A stretch of DNA of 64,000 nt, taken from Croceifilum oryzae. GTDB lineage: Bacteria > Bacillota > Bacilli > Thermoactinomycetales > Thermoactinomycetaceae. A program made the translations under genes and the position numbers. The notes under the pieces were generated by a model. It did not search any database. It was not told where the DNA came from and was given only the letters and a program-made list of their open reading frames with translations. Positions within the stretch are counted from its first letter, which is position 1. Each line of letters begins with the position of its first letter. The DNA is taken from the NCBI RefSeq assembly GCF_030814315.1, contig NZ_JAUSUV010000001.1:317475-381474 (forward strand), read 5' to 3'. Positions 10,720 to 17,689 of the stretch are shown piece by piece.

Positions 10720-10759
10720 AAAGAGGGTGGATCTATGAAAATAGGTTCATCCTCTTTTT
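10720..10759 (+). terminator. Terminator of the pdh operon
   Basis: AAAGAGGGTGGA pairs with TCATCCTCTTT, followed by a run of T. The ATG sometimes callable at 10735 lies in the loop, so that reading frame should not start there. Confidence 0.8.
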
Positions 10760-10767
10760 CTGTAGGC

Positions 10768-10935
10768 AAGAAATTAGAGCATGGGAATTGGGGGATAACT
10801 CAATTTCTGGATGTAGCCTGTGAAAATAAGCGTGCACTTGAGTTGTATCAGGATTGTGGATTCGTAGTAACAGGTAGCAATGATTACTTTGAAAAGCAAC
10901 TTGAGAGCTCTAAAAATGAAAGTTCCTTAGTCTAA
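10768..10935 (+). pseudogene. Remnant of a GNAT acetyltransferase (C-terminal part only)
   Basis: About 55 codons in one open frame read ITQFLDVACENKRALELYQ followed by DCGFVV. This is the typical last strand and helix of a GNAT N-acetyltransferase (valine/asparagine strand, RALxLYxxxGF helix). The N-terminal two thirds, including the acetyl-CoA loop, are missing. The only in-frame ATG lies inside the pdh terminator. I read it as a decayed fragment rather than a working gene. Confidence 0.55.
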
Positions 10936-10978
10936 TGAATTATCTTGAGCTCCGGATGTAGGGCTTTATCAACGCGTT

Positions 10979-11016
10979 AGAGGTTGAATCTATTTTGTAG
11001 ATTCAACCTCTTTTTA
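10979..11016. terminator. Bidirectional terminator
   Basis: Perfect 14-bp stem AGAGGTTGAATCTA / TAGATTCAACCTCT with a short loop and a T-tract. It lies between the acetyltransferase remnant and the convergent small membrane-protein gene. Confidence 0.85.
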
Positions 11017-11289
11017 TTAATCTCTATATCGGTTTACAAATACTAAGAGTCCGTGTAAGGACAAATTGATCACGGTTGTAATCAACATATAGATGAATAT
11101 CCAAAACCCAAAGCCATCACTGAAGTTGAATAAATACAGGAGAGCAAAAAAGATACCTGTGAATGCAGGACCAAGCCACCATTTATGAAATAACACGCGG
11201 CTTAACATTCCCCATATGACAGCAAGCGTGGGGAAGATGACTGTGATGAGAATCGTTTGGTCTGTATACATTTGCCAAAGCTCTTCCAT
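11017..11289 (-). CDS. Small hydrophobic membrane protein of unknown function
   Basis: Ninety residues starting MEELWQMY. Three hydrophobic segments are visible: about 11-30 (ILITVIFPTLAVIWGML), 38-56 (WWLGPAFTGIFFALLYLF) and 62-82 (FWIFIYMLITTVINLSLHG). The tail is short and basic (NRYRD). The start is the ATG at 11289, with AAAGGGG about eight bases upstream. An in-frame extension to 11427 exists but lacks a ribosome site. I do not recognise the family. It ends at a strong bidirectional terminator. Confidence 0.65.
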   Translation of the reverse strand: MEELWQMYTDQTILITVIFPTLAVIWGMLSRVLFHKWWLGPAFTGIFFALLYLFNFSDGFGFWIFIYMLITTVINLSLHGLLVFVNRYRD

Positions 11290-11410
11290 AATCGATCCCC
11301 TTTCAATAGAGAACCACAATATAATTATAACAAATTTATGTATTTTCTGATATATTATTCTCCAAATTGTATTTGCATAGAGGGTTAGGATGGTTAATTC
11401 ATTATGGATC

Positions 11411-11440
11411 CGGGCATATCTGACCACAGCTTCATAAACC
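11411..11440. repeat. Possible end fragment of the MITE-like repeat
   Basis: GGGCATATCTGACCACAGCTT resembles the outer end of copies B and D (GGGCATGTATCTGTCCACAGC) with a two-base deletion. No internal part follows. Confidence 0.35.
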
Positions 11441-11456
11441 TATGGTGAGACAAGTG

Positions 11457-11483
11457 AAAACCTCCCCGCTATGGAGGAGGTTT
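11457..11483 (-). terminator. Terminator of the YolD-like gene
   Basis: AAACCTCC pairs with GGAGGTTT around a short loop; the minus-strand continuation is TTTTC. Confidence 0.6.
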
Positions 11484-11497
11484 CGATTTGATTTCTC

Positions 11498-11782
11498 TTA
11501 CACTAACTCCAGCGTAACCATAGTCGTTAAGTCGATCTTTCTCTTTATACTGCCATTGAATAGATGGATGGTACGCTCGTCGGGCTCGATGCGATCGACA
11601 AAGCCGCAAAACTGTCGATGACCAAAAGGTGTGCGGTAAACAAGGAGAATAGGACTGTAGTTTTCATATGCTTTTTGAATTCGATCAATTAATTCGATGG
11701 TGTGTTCTAAGCTAAACATGGATGGTGTGTGGTGATGTTGAAAAGTATGTTGTACAGGATCAGAGTCTTTATGTATATTCAT
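11498..11782 (-). CDS. YolD-like protein
   Basis: A 94-residue protein resembling the YolD-like family (PF08863), small proteins usually encoded beside Y-family DNA polymerases of the UvrX/YqjW type. Seen: an N-terminal helix-rich part (FSLEHTIELIDRIQKAYENY) and a beta-rich C-terminal half (PILLVYRTPFGHRQFCGFVD, then IHLFNGSIKRKIDL). The partner polymerase is absent here, which is unusual. Two LexA-like palindromes lie directly upstream, fitting SOS control known for this family. The ATG at 11782 has GGAG seven to ten bases before it. Family assignment is by pattern only. Confidence 0.65.
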   Translation of the reverse strand: MNIHKDSDPVQHTFQHHHTPSMFSLEHTIELIDRIQKAYENYSPILLVYRTPFGHRQFCGFVDRIEPDERTIHLFNGSIKRKIDLTTMVTLELV

Positions 11783-11796
11783 TTTATCACGCTCCA

Positions 11797-11842
11797 GAAC
11801 AAGTGTTCTTATATATATTAATCATACCCGAATATTTGTTCG
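11797..11842 (-). promoter_or_regulatory. Two LexA (SOS) box-like palindromes
   Basis: GAACAAGTGTTC (11797-11808) fits GAAC-N4-GTTC exactly. CGAATATTTGTTCG (11829-11842) fits CGAAC-N4-GTTCG with one change. Both precede the YolD-like gene, whose family is typically SOS-regulated. Confidence 0.6.
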
Positions 11843-11867
11843 TGTCAAGAAGATAGGAGAAAAAAAT

Positions 11868-11897
11868 AAAAAAACCCTCTCTAAATTAGAGAAGGTT
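11868..11897 (-). terminator. Terminator of tRNA-Pro
   Basis: Minus strand AACCTTCTCT pairs with AGAGAGGGTT and is followed by a long run of T. Confidence 0.8.
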
Positions 11898-11901
11898 CGA
11901 T

Positions 11902-11978
11902 TGGTCGGGATGACACGATTCGAACGTGCGACCCCCTGGTCCCAAACCAGGTGCTCTACCAAGCTGAGCCACATCCCG
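11902..11978 (-). tRNA. tRNA-Pro (anticodon UGG), CCA encoded
   Basis: The minus strand folds as a standard tRNA. The acceptor is CGGGATG paired with CATCCCG, the anticodon arm is CCTGG-TTTGGGA-CCAGG with anticodon TGG, and the T loop is TTCGAAT. The gene carries its own CCA (11902-11904). Intrinsic terminator just downstream. Confidence 0.95.
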
Positions 11979-12176
11979 ATATTTGTATGTACTATTTCGG
12001 AACAACATATAGAATCTTACCATCGTTACATCATCTAGTCAACACTTAATATAAAAAAATTGCTCATTTAGGTTAGATCAGTTATGATAAAGTGGAATAA
12101 ATTTGAGAATAGAATCTTTTGTTTATGAATTGTATAGCTTCTTTTCCAATCAGGATACATTTTAAGGAAGGGGCTT

Positions 12177-12593
12177 TTGACTGTGAAAACACACATTGAG
12201 ATCGAAGTGCGTCCTACTGAAATTGATGTCATGGGCCATGTAAATAATGCAAAATATCTGGAGTACATGGAGTGGAGTCGAGAAGACTGGTACAACAAAG
12301 TGGGATTGCCTTTTGATGTATTTATAGAGATGAACGTGGGAACGGTGTCTGTAAATATTAACATCAATTATCGCAAAGAGGCAAAGCTAGGACAACATCT
12401 TTCGATATCCACAGAACCGCTTCGGAAGGGAAAGACCAGCTTTGTACTGAAACATGAAATTTACAACCAAGAAGGGGAACTCGTTGCAGACGCACAGGTT
12501 GTTTCTGTTACCATCGACTTAGGTACAAGAAAAAGCGTACCACTTCCTGATGCGCTACAAATGCACTTCCCTGAGTGTTGCCAAGCTACATAA
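12177..12593 (+). CDS. Acyl-CoA thioesterase, 4-hydroxybenzoyl-CoA thioesterase (hot-dog) family
   Basis: A 138-residue single hot-dog fold protein (YneP-like). Seen: RPTEIDVMGHVNNAKYLEYM, where D-x-M/x-GHVNN is the active-site motif of 4HBT thioesterases, then the long helix region EWSREDWYNKVG and the later strands INYRKEAKLGQ and SFVLKHEIYNQ. The gene starts without an ATG: TTG at 12177 or GTG at 12183 follow AAGGAAGGGG. I keep TTG for spacing, but GTG is nearly as good. A bidirectional terminator follows. The natural acyl-CoA substrate cannot be told from sequence. Confidence 0.85.
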   Translation: MTVKTHIEIEVRPTEIDVMGHVNNAKYLEYMEWSREDWYNKVGLPFDVFIEMNVGTVSVNININYRKEAKLGQHLSISTEPLRKGKTSFVLKHEIYNQEGELVADAQVVSVTIDLGTRKSVPLPDALQMHFPECCQAT

Positions 12594-12597
12594 GATT

Positions 12598-12637
12598 AAA
12601 AAACGATGAGGCTCTTAAGAAGCATCATCGTTTTTTG
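12598..12637. terminator. Bidirectional terminator
   Basis: AAAAAACGATGA pairs with TCATCGTTTTTT (minor bulges) between the convergent thioesterase and DUF1128 genes. Confidence 0.85.
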
Positions 12638-12639
12638 AT

Positions 12640-12870
12640 TTAATTATTTTTCTTCATATCCCGAAGCTCTTCTAAGATCCCTTCGATTTCCATCATCGTA
12701 AGCTGACCTTGTTTCTTTTGAATCAATTGATAGATTTCAAGGAGGTCTTGGAAATGAGAGAGTCGAAAGTCTTGTGGAGAGATAAGGGCTGCATTTACCA
12801 GTTTTAAGCTGGATTTGATTTCATCTACAACCCAAATGAGGTTTTCTTCAGATGCTATATGTCGATCCAT
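12640..12870 (-). CDS. DUF1128 family protein
   Basis: Seventy-six residues, mostly helical. Seen: SSLKLVNAALISPQDF, HFQDLLEIYQLIQKKQGQLT and MEIEGILEELRDMKK. The pattern K-x-VNAA-x-I-x-P-x-DF followed by DLL-x-IY matches the DUF1128 family of Bacillota (for example B. subtilis YfkK). Function unknown. The ATG at 12870 has GGAAGTATTCTCCC upstream. Convergent with the thioesterase and divergent from the DUF309 gene. Confidence 0.8.
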   Translation of the reverse strand: MDRHIASEENLIWVVDEIKSSLKLVNAALISPQDFRLSHFQDLLEIYQLIQKKQGQLTMMEIEGILEELRDMKKNN

Positions 12871-12938
12871 AGGGAGAATACTTCCTTTCTAATTTAACTA
12901 TTTCCCACCATTGTAACATGAGTAGAGGAGCTTGTCAG

Positions 12939-13340
12939 ATGAACCATGAGCCTTGTTTATATCCTGATCTCTATGTTCGTTTTTTGTATGAATTTCATGA
13001 GACGAGAGACTACTTCGAGTGTCATGAATTACTAGAGGATTTGTGGATGGAAGAAGCGCGGGAACCGTTTTATCAGGGACTACTTCAAATTGCAGTTGGG
13101 CTTTTTCATCATCGAAATGAAAACATAGGTGGCGCTCGTAAAATGTTTGATTTGGCGTTGCAAAAATTGGCTTACTACCCGAATCATTGGATGGGAATTG
13201 ATGTCCAGCAAGCTCGGCAAGATGTGTCTGTGTCAAAAGACAAAATCGAGCAAGACTCATCCGTTCCGTTTGAACCGATTGAGATCGTCATATTGGATGA
13301 AGTCTTAAGAGAACTCGTTCATCAGTTAAAATCCAAGTGA
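12939..13340 (+). CDS. DUF309 domain protein (YpuF-like)
   Basis: A 133-residue helical protein. The hallmark is FHETRDYFECHELLEDLWM then PFYQGLLQIAVGLFHH, the conserved H-x-Y/F-E-x-HE-x-LE-x-W core of DUF309. It is found in B. subtilis YpuF and many other bacteria; no biochemical role is established. The start is the ATG at 12939 (MNHEPCLYP), with GAGGAG eight bases upstream. An in-frame ATG at 12918 has no ribosome site. The last 15 bases overlap the 3' end of the convergent DUF218 gene. Confidence 0.85.
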   Translation: MNHEPCLYPDLYVRFLYEFHETRDYFECHELLEDLWMEEAREPFYQGLLQIAVGLFHHRNENIGGARKMFDLALQKLAYYPNHWMGIDVQQARQDVSVSKDKIEQDSSVPFEPIEIVILDEVLRELVHQLKSK

Positions 13341-13907
13341 TTGCTTGATTAAAGCTAAGCTTTCTCTTGTTTTATGATAGGGCAAAAATAAAACTTCGGA
13401 GTGAACAGGGGCGACGAGCGAATCGTTTAATCCGGTTTGTTTAGCGTATTGCAAAGCTCGGGTCATATGGTAGTCATGAGTGATGATTACAATGTTATCG
13501 ATCTGGGTACTTGCTAGTAACTTTTTTGTGTTTTCTAGATTTTGCCGGGTGTTTGAGGACTGATCTTCTAACAAGATCCGTTCCTTAGGAATCTTTTTTT
13601 GTACTAGATAATCTTTCATGGCAAGGGCTTCCGTTACTCCTTCTTTTTCCAAACCACCCGAAACAATAACATAATCTACTTTTTGATCTTGGTATAGTTT
13701 CACTGCTACCTCTAGACGCTCGACTAGGGCAGGGCTTGGCTTCCCATCCCATAATGCGGCTCCTAGCACAACTCCAGCATCTGCGTGCGATGATGGAGTA
13801 GGAGTATCATCGTATTGGGACGCTTTTAGATAGAAATAGCCTATGATGCAAAAGAGAAGTAGGCCAAAGAAGAGGGAGAGTGTAAGGATCCATTTGATAG
13901 TATTCAT
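13326..13907 (-). CDS. YdcF/SanA-type DUF218 membrane-anchored protein
   Basis: A 193-residue protein with one N-terminal membrane anchor (residues 5-27, WILTLSLFFGLLLFCIIGYF) followed by an ElyC/SanA/YdcF (DUF218) domain. Seen: ADAGVVLGAALWDGKPSPAL, VDYVIVSGGLEKEGVTEALAM, ILLEDQSSNTRQNLENTK and IVIITHDYHMTRAL. These motifs line the pocket in this family, which is tied to envelope polysaccharide or lipid-carrier metabolism in enterics. The start is the ATG at 13907 with TAGGAGGAAG upstream. It lies downstream of the HesB-like gene, 28 bases away, and is likely co-transcribed. Confidence 0.85.
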   Translation of the reverse strand: MNTIKWILTLSLFFGLLLFCIIGYFYLKASQYDDTPTPSSHADAGVVLGAALWDGKPSPALVERLEVAVKLYQDQKVDYVIVSGGLEKEGVTEALAMKDYLVQKKIPKERILLEDQSSNTRQNLENTKKLLASTQIDNIVIITHDYHMTRALQYAKQTGLNDSLVAPVHSEVLFLPYHKTRESLALIKQSLGF

Positions 13908-13935
13908 GATCTTCCTCCTAAGCGATGGCCAAATG

Positions 13936-14247
13936 TTAGCTGAGTTGACATTGGGATTGAGACGGTGGATTAGGATGAGCGAGAATAAACTTGCCATTGT
14001 CGCGGTTTAAATCGATGATGAGCCCATCCATCCAAGCACGTTCGGAAGGAATCCAAGCAAAGGGGACATCCTTGATTTTTATCGACTCAAAGTGAGGTAA
14101 TACTTCTATTAAATCGATAGCGAAGGACGCAGTGCCACAACCTGATGTGTGCGCCATCACACGAAATGCTAGTGGTTGGTCTGCATGTTCTTGATATAGA
14201 ATATAAAGTAATTTTGCCGCGGCTAAGTCGGATATTTGTATTTTCAT
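13936..14247 (-). CDS. HesB/IscA-fold (Fe-S biogenesis-like) protein
   Basis: A 103-residue protein. It opens MKIQISDLAAAKLLYILYQ, followed by LAFRVMAHTSGCGTASFAIDL. This resembles HesB-like proteins of Bacillota with one cysteine in the GCGTASF region. The C-terminal CGC pair of true IscA/SufA is missing (the tail is HPNPPSQSQCQLS), so cluster carriage is doubtful. The ATG at 14247 has AGGAGGT seven bases upstream. The TnpB element ends about 47 bases upstream of this start, so the insertion may have altered its promoter. Probably co-transcribed with the DUF218 gene. Confidence 0.7.
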   Translation of the reverse strand: MKIQISDLAAAKLLYILYQEHADQPLAFRVMAHTSGCGTASFAIDLIEVLPHFESIKIKDVPFAWIPSERAWMDGLIIDLNRDNGKFILAHPNPPSQSQCQLS

Positions 14248-14299
14248 GTTGTAGACCTCCTGTCGAACATTCTTGATGAAATAATAGCAGAAAGTCAAC

Positions 14300-14440
14300 T
14301 ACTCACCATTGAAATGTGAGCTTGCAGGTATCCGGTCATGCGAACGTCTTACGACTCTGACCTTAATTTGATCCTACATCAGGGCATGTTGACACTACCC
14401 GCACTCAATCAGGCATGCTGACTAAGTTCCTGCACAAGGT
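14300..14440 (-). ncRNA. Predicted omega (reRNA) scaffold of TnpB
   Basis: In this family the guide RNA overlaps the 3' end of tnpB and the right end. The minus strand 14440-14300 contains the expected terminal hairpin (CTCAC/GTGAG), and the flanking bases just below 14294 would form the guide. Position is by analogy only. Confidence 0.4.
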
Positions 14441-15530
14441 ACTCGATTCCCTTACGGTGCAGATTCATTGCTCCAATGCGATCATCATTAGAGGTATATT
14501 GACAGGTTTGACATTCAAATATGTGCTTTTTCTTATTACGATTTGCCTTCTCCGTATGTCCGCACTTAGGACACGTTTGAGAAGTATAGGCTGGGTCAAC
14601 TGCTATTATAGTAGACTGATTCATTTTCGCCTTATACTCGATCATCTGGCGAAGTTGATAGAATGCCCAACTCACCGTATACCAGCGATCTTGTTTCCGT
14701 ACTTTCTCTGTAGTTGCACGAACCCCTTCTAGGTTCTCTAAGACGATTAAGCTGTTTTCACCAGCTTGCCCTACGAGTGCCTTTGATAGCGCATGGTTCA
14801 CATGCGTCATCCAACGGTTTTCTCGATCACCGATCTTTTTTAATCGTCTACGAGCAGATTTGGTACCCCTTTGTTGGAGAGATTTACGAACCCGTTTGTA
14901 TTGACCACGCTTATCCTTGATGGAACGACCTTTGAAGAATTGGGTCTTGTCTTTTGAATCGAAAGTAGTCGCTAAAAAATTTAAGCCGAAGTCGACTCCT
15001 ACTACATTACGAATGCTCTGTAGGTCAGAGTCGGAAACCTCTTTGGTCATGGGGATATGTAGAAAAAATTTTCCTTTTTTGTAAACTAGCTTAGCTGTGC
15101 CAAACGACCAACTACCATCAAAAAAATGCTCCATTCCCTTTGTTTCAAACGGAACTTTTAAACGACCTTCCAAGGTGTTGATGGAGAATCGTCCATTTAC
15201 TAATGAGTAATCTCGATTCCATACGAGATCATAGACAGGGCGTTTATATCTGACAAGAGACCAATCATGTCTATTCTCTTTTGCTGACTTGTAACTAGCA
15301 ATAACGGTTTTCATAACCGATTGAGCCATTTGAGAGCGTAATCCATAGGTGGATCGGAGTTCTTCATAAGTCAGATTATGTAATTTGGCTTGAGTGAGAT
15401 TGTGAGTTTCATGCACAATGTCTGATACGTAATTACAACCGTTTTGGTATGCCTGAAATGTTTGTATAAACAATGGTTGTTGATCTTCTAGCACGAGAAT
15501 TTTCAGTTTGGCTGTAATCGTTATTTTCAT
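14409..15530 (-). CDS. tnpB: RNA-guided endonuclease TnpB (IS200/IS605 family)
   Basis: A 373-residue TnpB with an apparently intact RuvC core: first acidic residue in VVGVDFGLNFLAT, second in LIVLENLEGV, third in YTSNDDRIGAMNLH. The zinc ribbon CPKCGHTEK and FECQTCQY lies between the second and third. An N-terminal OrfB helix-turn-helix-like region precedes them. TnpB is a programmable DNA nuclease directed by an RNA from the element's right end. The start is the ATG at 15530 (MKITITAKL), with GAGGTGA five bases before it; a GTG at 15539 overlaps that site. No frameshift is seen. The nuclease is probably functional, although the transposase partner is absent. Confidence 0.88.
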   Translation of the reverse strand: MKITITAKLKILVLEDQQPLFIQTFQAYQNGCNYVSDIVHETHNLTQAKLHNLTYEELRSTYGLRSQMAQSVMKTVIASYKSAKENRHDWSLVRYKRPVYDLVWNRDYSLVNGRFSINTLEGRLKVPFETKGMEHFFDGSWSFGTAKLVYKKGKFFLHIPMTKEVSDSDLQSIRNVVGVDFGLNFLATTFDSKDKTQFFKGRSIKDKRGQYKRVRKSLQQRGTKSARRRLKKIGDRENRWMTHVNHALSKALVGQAGENSLIVLENLEGVRATTEKVRKQDRWYTVSWAFYQLRQMIEYKAKMNQSTIIAVDPAYTSQTCPKCGHTEKANRNKKKHIFECQTCQYTSNDDRIGAMNLHRKGIEYLVQELSQHA

Positions 15531-15759
15531 TTTGTTCACCTCATTTCACTAAATATATTGTATATAAATATTTAGTGAGATGATAGAAGGTTTTCATTTG
15601 TTTGCAAGGACGTAGTAAAGAGTGTGGTTCTAAACATCCCCAACGAGAGGAATGTGGGCACGTTTCATGAAAGTAAGTGGAAATCCTATGATTTCTACGA
15701 TGATGGGAATATGGTAAGATTAGTTTTGTAATGTAACCCTGTTAAGGAGGAGAATACAT

Positions 15760-16275
15760 ATGGCACAAGAACGTCATGGAGCAATTACATTTAAAGGGGG
15801 TCCTGTGACCCTAGTAGGACCTGAGGTGAAAGTGGGCGAGCAAGCACCTGATTTCACCGTGCTTGCGAATGATTTATCTCCAGTAACTCTCGCTAGTTCA
15901 GCTGGACAAGTTCGTCTGATCAGCGTGGTTCCTTCTGTAGACACAGGAGTATGCGATGCACAAACTCGTCGTTTCAATGAAGCAGCGGCTAAATTGGATA
16001 ACGCTGTTGTATTAACCGTGAGCATGGATCTTCCATTTGCTCAGAAGCGCTGGTGTGCGGCGGCTGGTATTGATCAAGTGCAAACAGTGTCTGATCATCG
16101 TGATGCTTCCTTTGGTACTGCCTATGGCATGCTAATCAAGGAACTTCGCCTATTAGCACGTGGGGTATTTGTTGTTGATCGTAATGATAAAGTGACTTAT
16201 GTGGAGTATGTTTCCGAAGCTACGGATCATCCAAACTACGAAGCAGCTATCGAAGCGGCTAAAAAAGCTCTATAA
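15760..16275 (+). CDS. tpx: Thiol peroxidase (atypical 2-Cys peroxiredoxin)
   Basis: A 171-residue Tpx that reduces peroxides with thioredoxin. Seen: [20 protein letters not shown], the peroxidatic cysteine in [16 protein letters not shown] and the resolving cysteine in [15 protein letters not shown], the spacing typical of Tpx. The C-terminal [12 protein letters not shown] and [14 protein letters not shown] also fit. Start ATG 15760 with AAGGAGGAG upstream. Monocistronic: a terminator stands at 16299-16337. Length and motifs are standard, so this is a confident call. Confidence 0.95.
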   Translation: MAQERHGAITFKGGPVTLVGPEVKVGEQAPDFTVLANDLSPVTLASSAGQVRLISVVPSVDTGVCDAQTRRFNEAAAKLDNAVVLTVSMDLPFAQKRWCAAAGIDQVQTVSDHRDASFGTAYGMLIKELRLLARGVFVVDRNDKVTYVEYVSEATDHPNYEAAIEAAKKAL

Positions 16276-16298
16276 GTGTAGGAAATATTTATAGAGAG

Positions 16299-16337
16299 AA
16301 GGCTCAGTGTCTATTAGTAGATGCTGGGCTTTTTTAT
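16299..16337 (+). terminator. Terminator after tpx
   Basis: AAGGCTCAGTGTCT pairs with AGATGCTGGGCTT, followed by TTTTT. Confidence 0.8.
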
Positions 16338-16422
16338 TTGATGACAAAATAATAGGAATAATATCTTTCTTTATGTCTACTTACCTGATATATTGTCTGT
16401 ATATGGAAAAAGAGGTGAGTTC

Positions 16423-16941
16423 ATGGAAGAGCAATTAAAAGAACTTACGATGATGGTGAGAGCCATCTACGATCAACAATTAATCATGAATGCCAAGATA
16501 GATGGATTAGATAAGCGAGTTGGGAATATAGAAGATCGCTTGGACCGGATTGAAAACAGGATGGACGGTCTGGAGCAACGAATGGACAAGCTTGAAAGCA
16601 GGATGGACGGTCTAGAGCAACGAATGGACAAGCTGGAAAACAAGATGGATGGCTTAGAACAACGAATGGACGGTCTTGAAAACAGGATGGATAATCTTGA
16701 AGGTAAAGTGGACAGCCTAGAACAGCGAATGGATCATTTTGATCAGACAGTAGACAGTTTAAAACAAGGCACGAACAACGTTGAAGTGAAGCTAGATCGA
16801 GTGGCAGGCTTATTTGACCAAAAAGTGACCCGTATCGAGCAGGAAGGAACTGATACGCAGGAACGACTCAAGTACATTCGAACCATTCTCATTCGCCATG
16901 ATGAAGAGATTCTGGCACTTGGTTTAAAACGGACTGTATGA
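16423..16941 (+). CDS. Coiled-coil repeat protein of unknown function
   Basis: A 172-residue, almost entirely coiled-coil protein. Residues about 20-130 are heptad repeats of the pattern LEQRMDKLExRMDG. At DNA level a ~42-base unit (GGATGGACGGTCTGGAGCAA and onward) recurs with small changes. No membrane or signal sequence is seen. The C-terminal 40 residues (IEQEGTDTQERLKYIRTIL) are helical but not repetitive. The start is the ATG at 16423 after AGAGGTGA; the ATG at 16393 lacks a ribosome site. Similar short coiled-coil proteins occur across Bacillota without known role. The repeat invites copy-number variation. Confidence 0.75.
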   Translation: MEEQLKELTMMVRAIYDQQLIMNAKIDGLDKRVGNIEDRLDRIENRMDGLEQRMDKLESRMDGLEQRMDKLENKMDGLEQRMDGLENRMDNLEGKVDSLEQRMDHFDQTVDSLKQGTNNVEVKLDRVAGLFDQKVTRIEQEGTDTQERLKYIRTILIRHDEEILALGLKRTV

Positions 16942-16990
16942 GTATATTACCCTTTAAATTATGCTAAGTAGACTCACTCCTATCTGTTTA

Positions 16991-17344
16991 TTAGGATTGA
17001 GTAGGAGTTCCTTGATGAAAGACCATCTTCCATTTTCTATTAAACTGCTTCCAAATAGAGCTACGCAACGTGGTTAGCTCTCTGATTTCATCGTGAATAC
17101 GATACGTTACCATAACCACATCATCTGCCAATGGATGGAGTTGAAACTGAGTAAGCGTTAACTTCCGGGTATCACGAGAGCCAATCATGTCATAATCCTT
17201 TCTTACCCACACATTTCCCGAACTACCAAATTCAAAATAGGTATCAGATAGATACTTCTCATAAAGTTCTTTCGTTGGTTTGAGTAATGTTGTTTCTAGT
17301 TCGAATAGGTAATTTTCTAAGATTGCTAGGTCTGTATTATTCAA
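16991..17344 (-). CDS. DUF4440/SnoaL-like (NTF2-fold) protein
   Basis: A 117-residue single-domain NTF2-like protein. Seen: LENYLFELETTLLKPTKEL, then YLSDTYFEFGSSGNVWVRKD, the strand pairs LTQFQLHPLADDVVMVTYRI and a C-terminal SSIWKQFNRKWKMVFHQGT. This order (helix, FxEFGxSG, then RSSIW..W.M.FHQGT) is typical of DUF4440 proteins. They are usually uncharacterised. The start appears to be TTG at 17344, with AAGGAG ten bases upstream. Convergent with the coiled-coil gene. Confidence 0.75.
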   Translation of the reverse strand: MNNTDLAILENYLFELETTLLKPTKELYEKYLSDTYFEFGSSGNVWVRKDYDMIGSRDTRKLTLTQFQLHPLADDVVMVTYRIHDEIRELTTLRSSIWKQFNRKWKMVFHQGTPTQS

Positions 17345-17620
17345 TTTATGATAACTCCTTTTGGTAAGATTGGATCCGTAAGGCTAAGATATAGTGTACA
17401 ACTCTAGAGAAGGGTTGATCTACCCATTTTTCTTTCCGTAGGATTCTCTCAAAAGAACAAAATCGGCTGATTTTATGTGATGTAAGCATCTAATCCTGCG
17501 AACAGTTGTTTTCGATTTTGAAATATTATCCGATAATTGGAAATGGGATACATGCCCCGGGACCAACTCTAATCAATAGCCCTAATCTCTAAACTTTTCT
17601 CCAAATGATCCACATTATAC
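17345..17620. other. Intergenic stretch without recognisable gene
   Basis: AT-rich and non-coding as far as I can see. It contains a small stem AAAATC-GGCT-GATTTT near 17460-17476. AATCCTGCGAACAG and GATACATGCCCCGGGA (~17490-17560) recall the MITE-like repeat, but the rest of that element is not there. Confidence 0.4.
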
Positions 17621-17656
17621 AAAGAACAGCCTCCTTCACATCGAAAGAGGCTGTTT
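17621..17656 (-). terminator. Terminator of acnA
   Basis: AACAGCCTC pairs with GAGGCTGTT; the minus-strand continuation is CTTTG. Confidence 0.7.
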
Positions 17657-17689
17657 GCATGAAATCATACAATATGGTTAAACGAAAGC

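Larger units (their letters stand above)
14294..15580 (-). mobile_element. IS605/IS1341-type element carrying only tnpB
   Basis: Right end: the minus-strand hairpin CTCAC-ATTTCAATG-GTGAG followed by TAGTTGAC, ending near 14294, which is the typical subterminal hairpin of this group. Upstream of tnpB an 11-bp inverted repeat TCACTAAATAT (15546-15556) / ATATTTAGTGA (15568-15578) may mark the left end. No tnpA is present. Exact borders are inferred. Confidence 0.6.

Noticed and set aside
10735..10767. ATG start for the acetyltransferase-like fragment
   Set aside because: It lies in the loop of the pdh terminator and gives a non-homologous N-terminus; the fragment is treated as a remnant.
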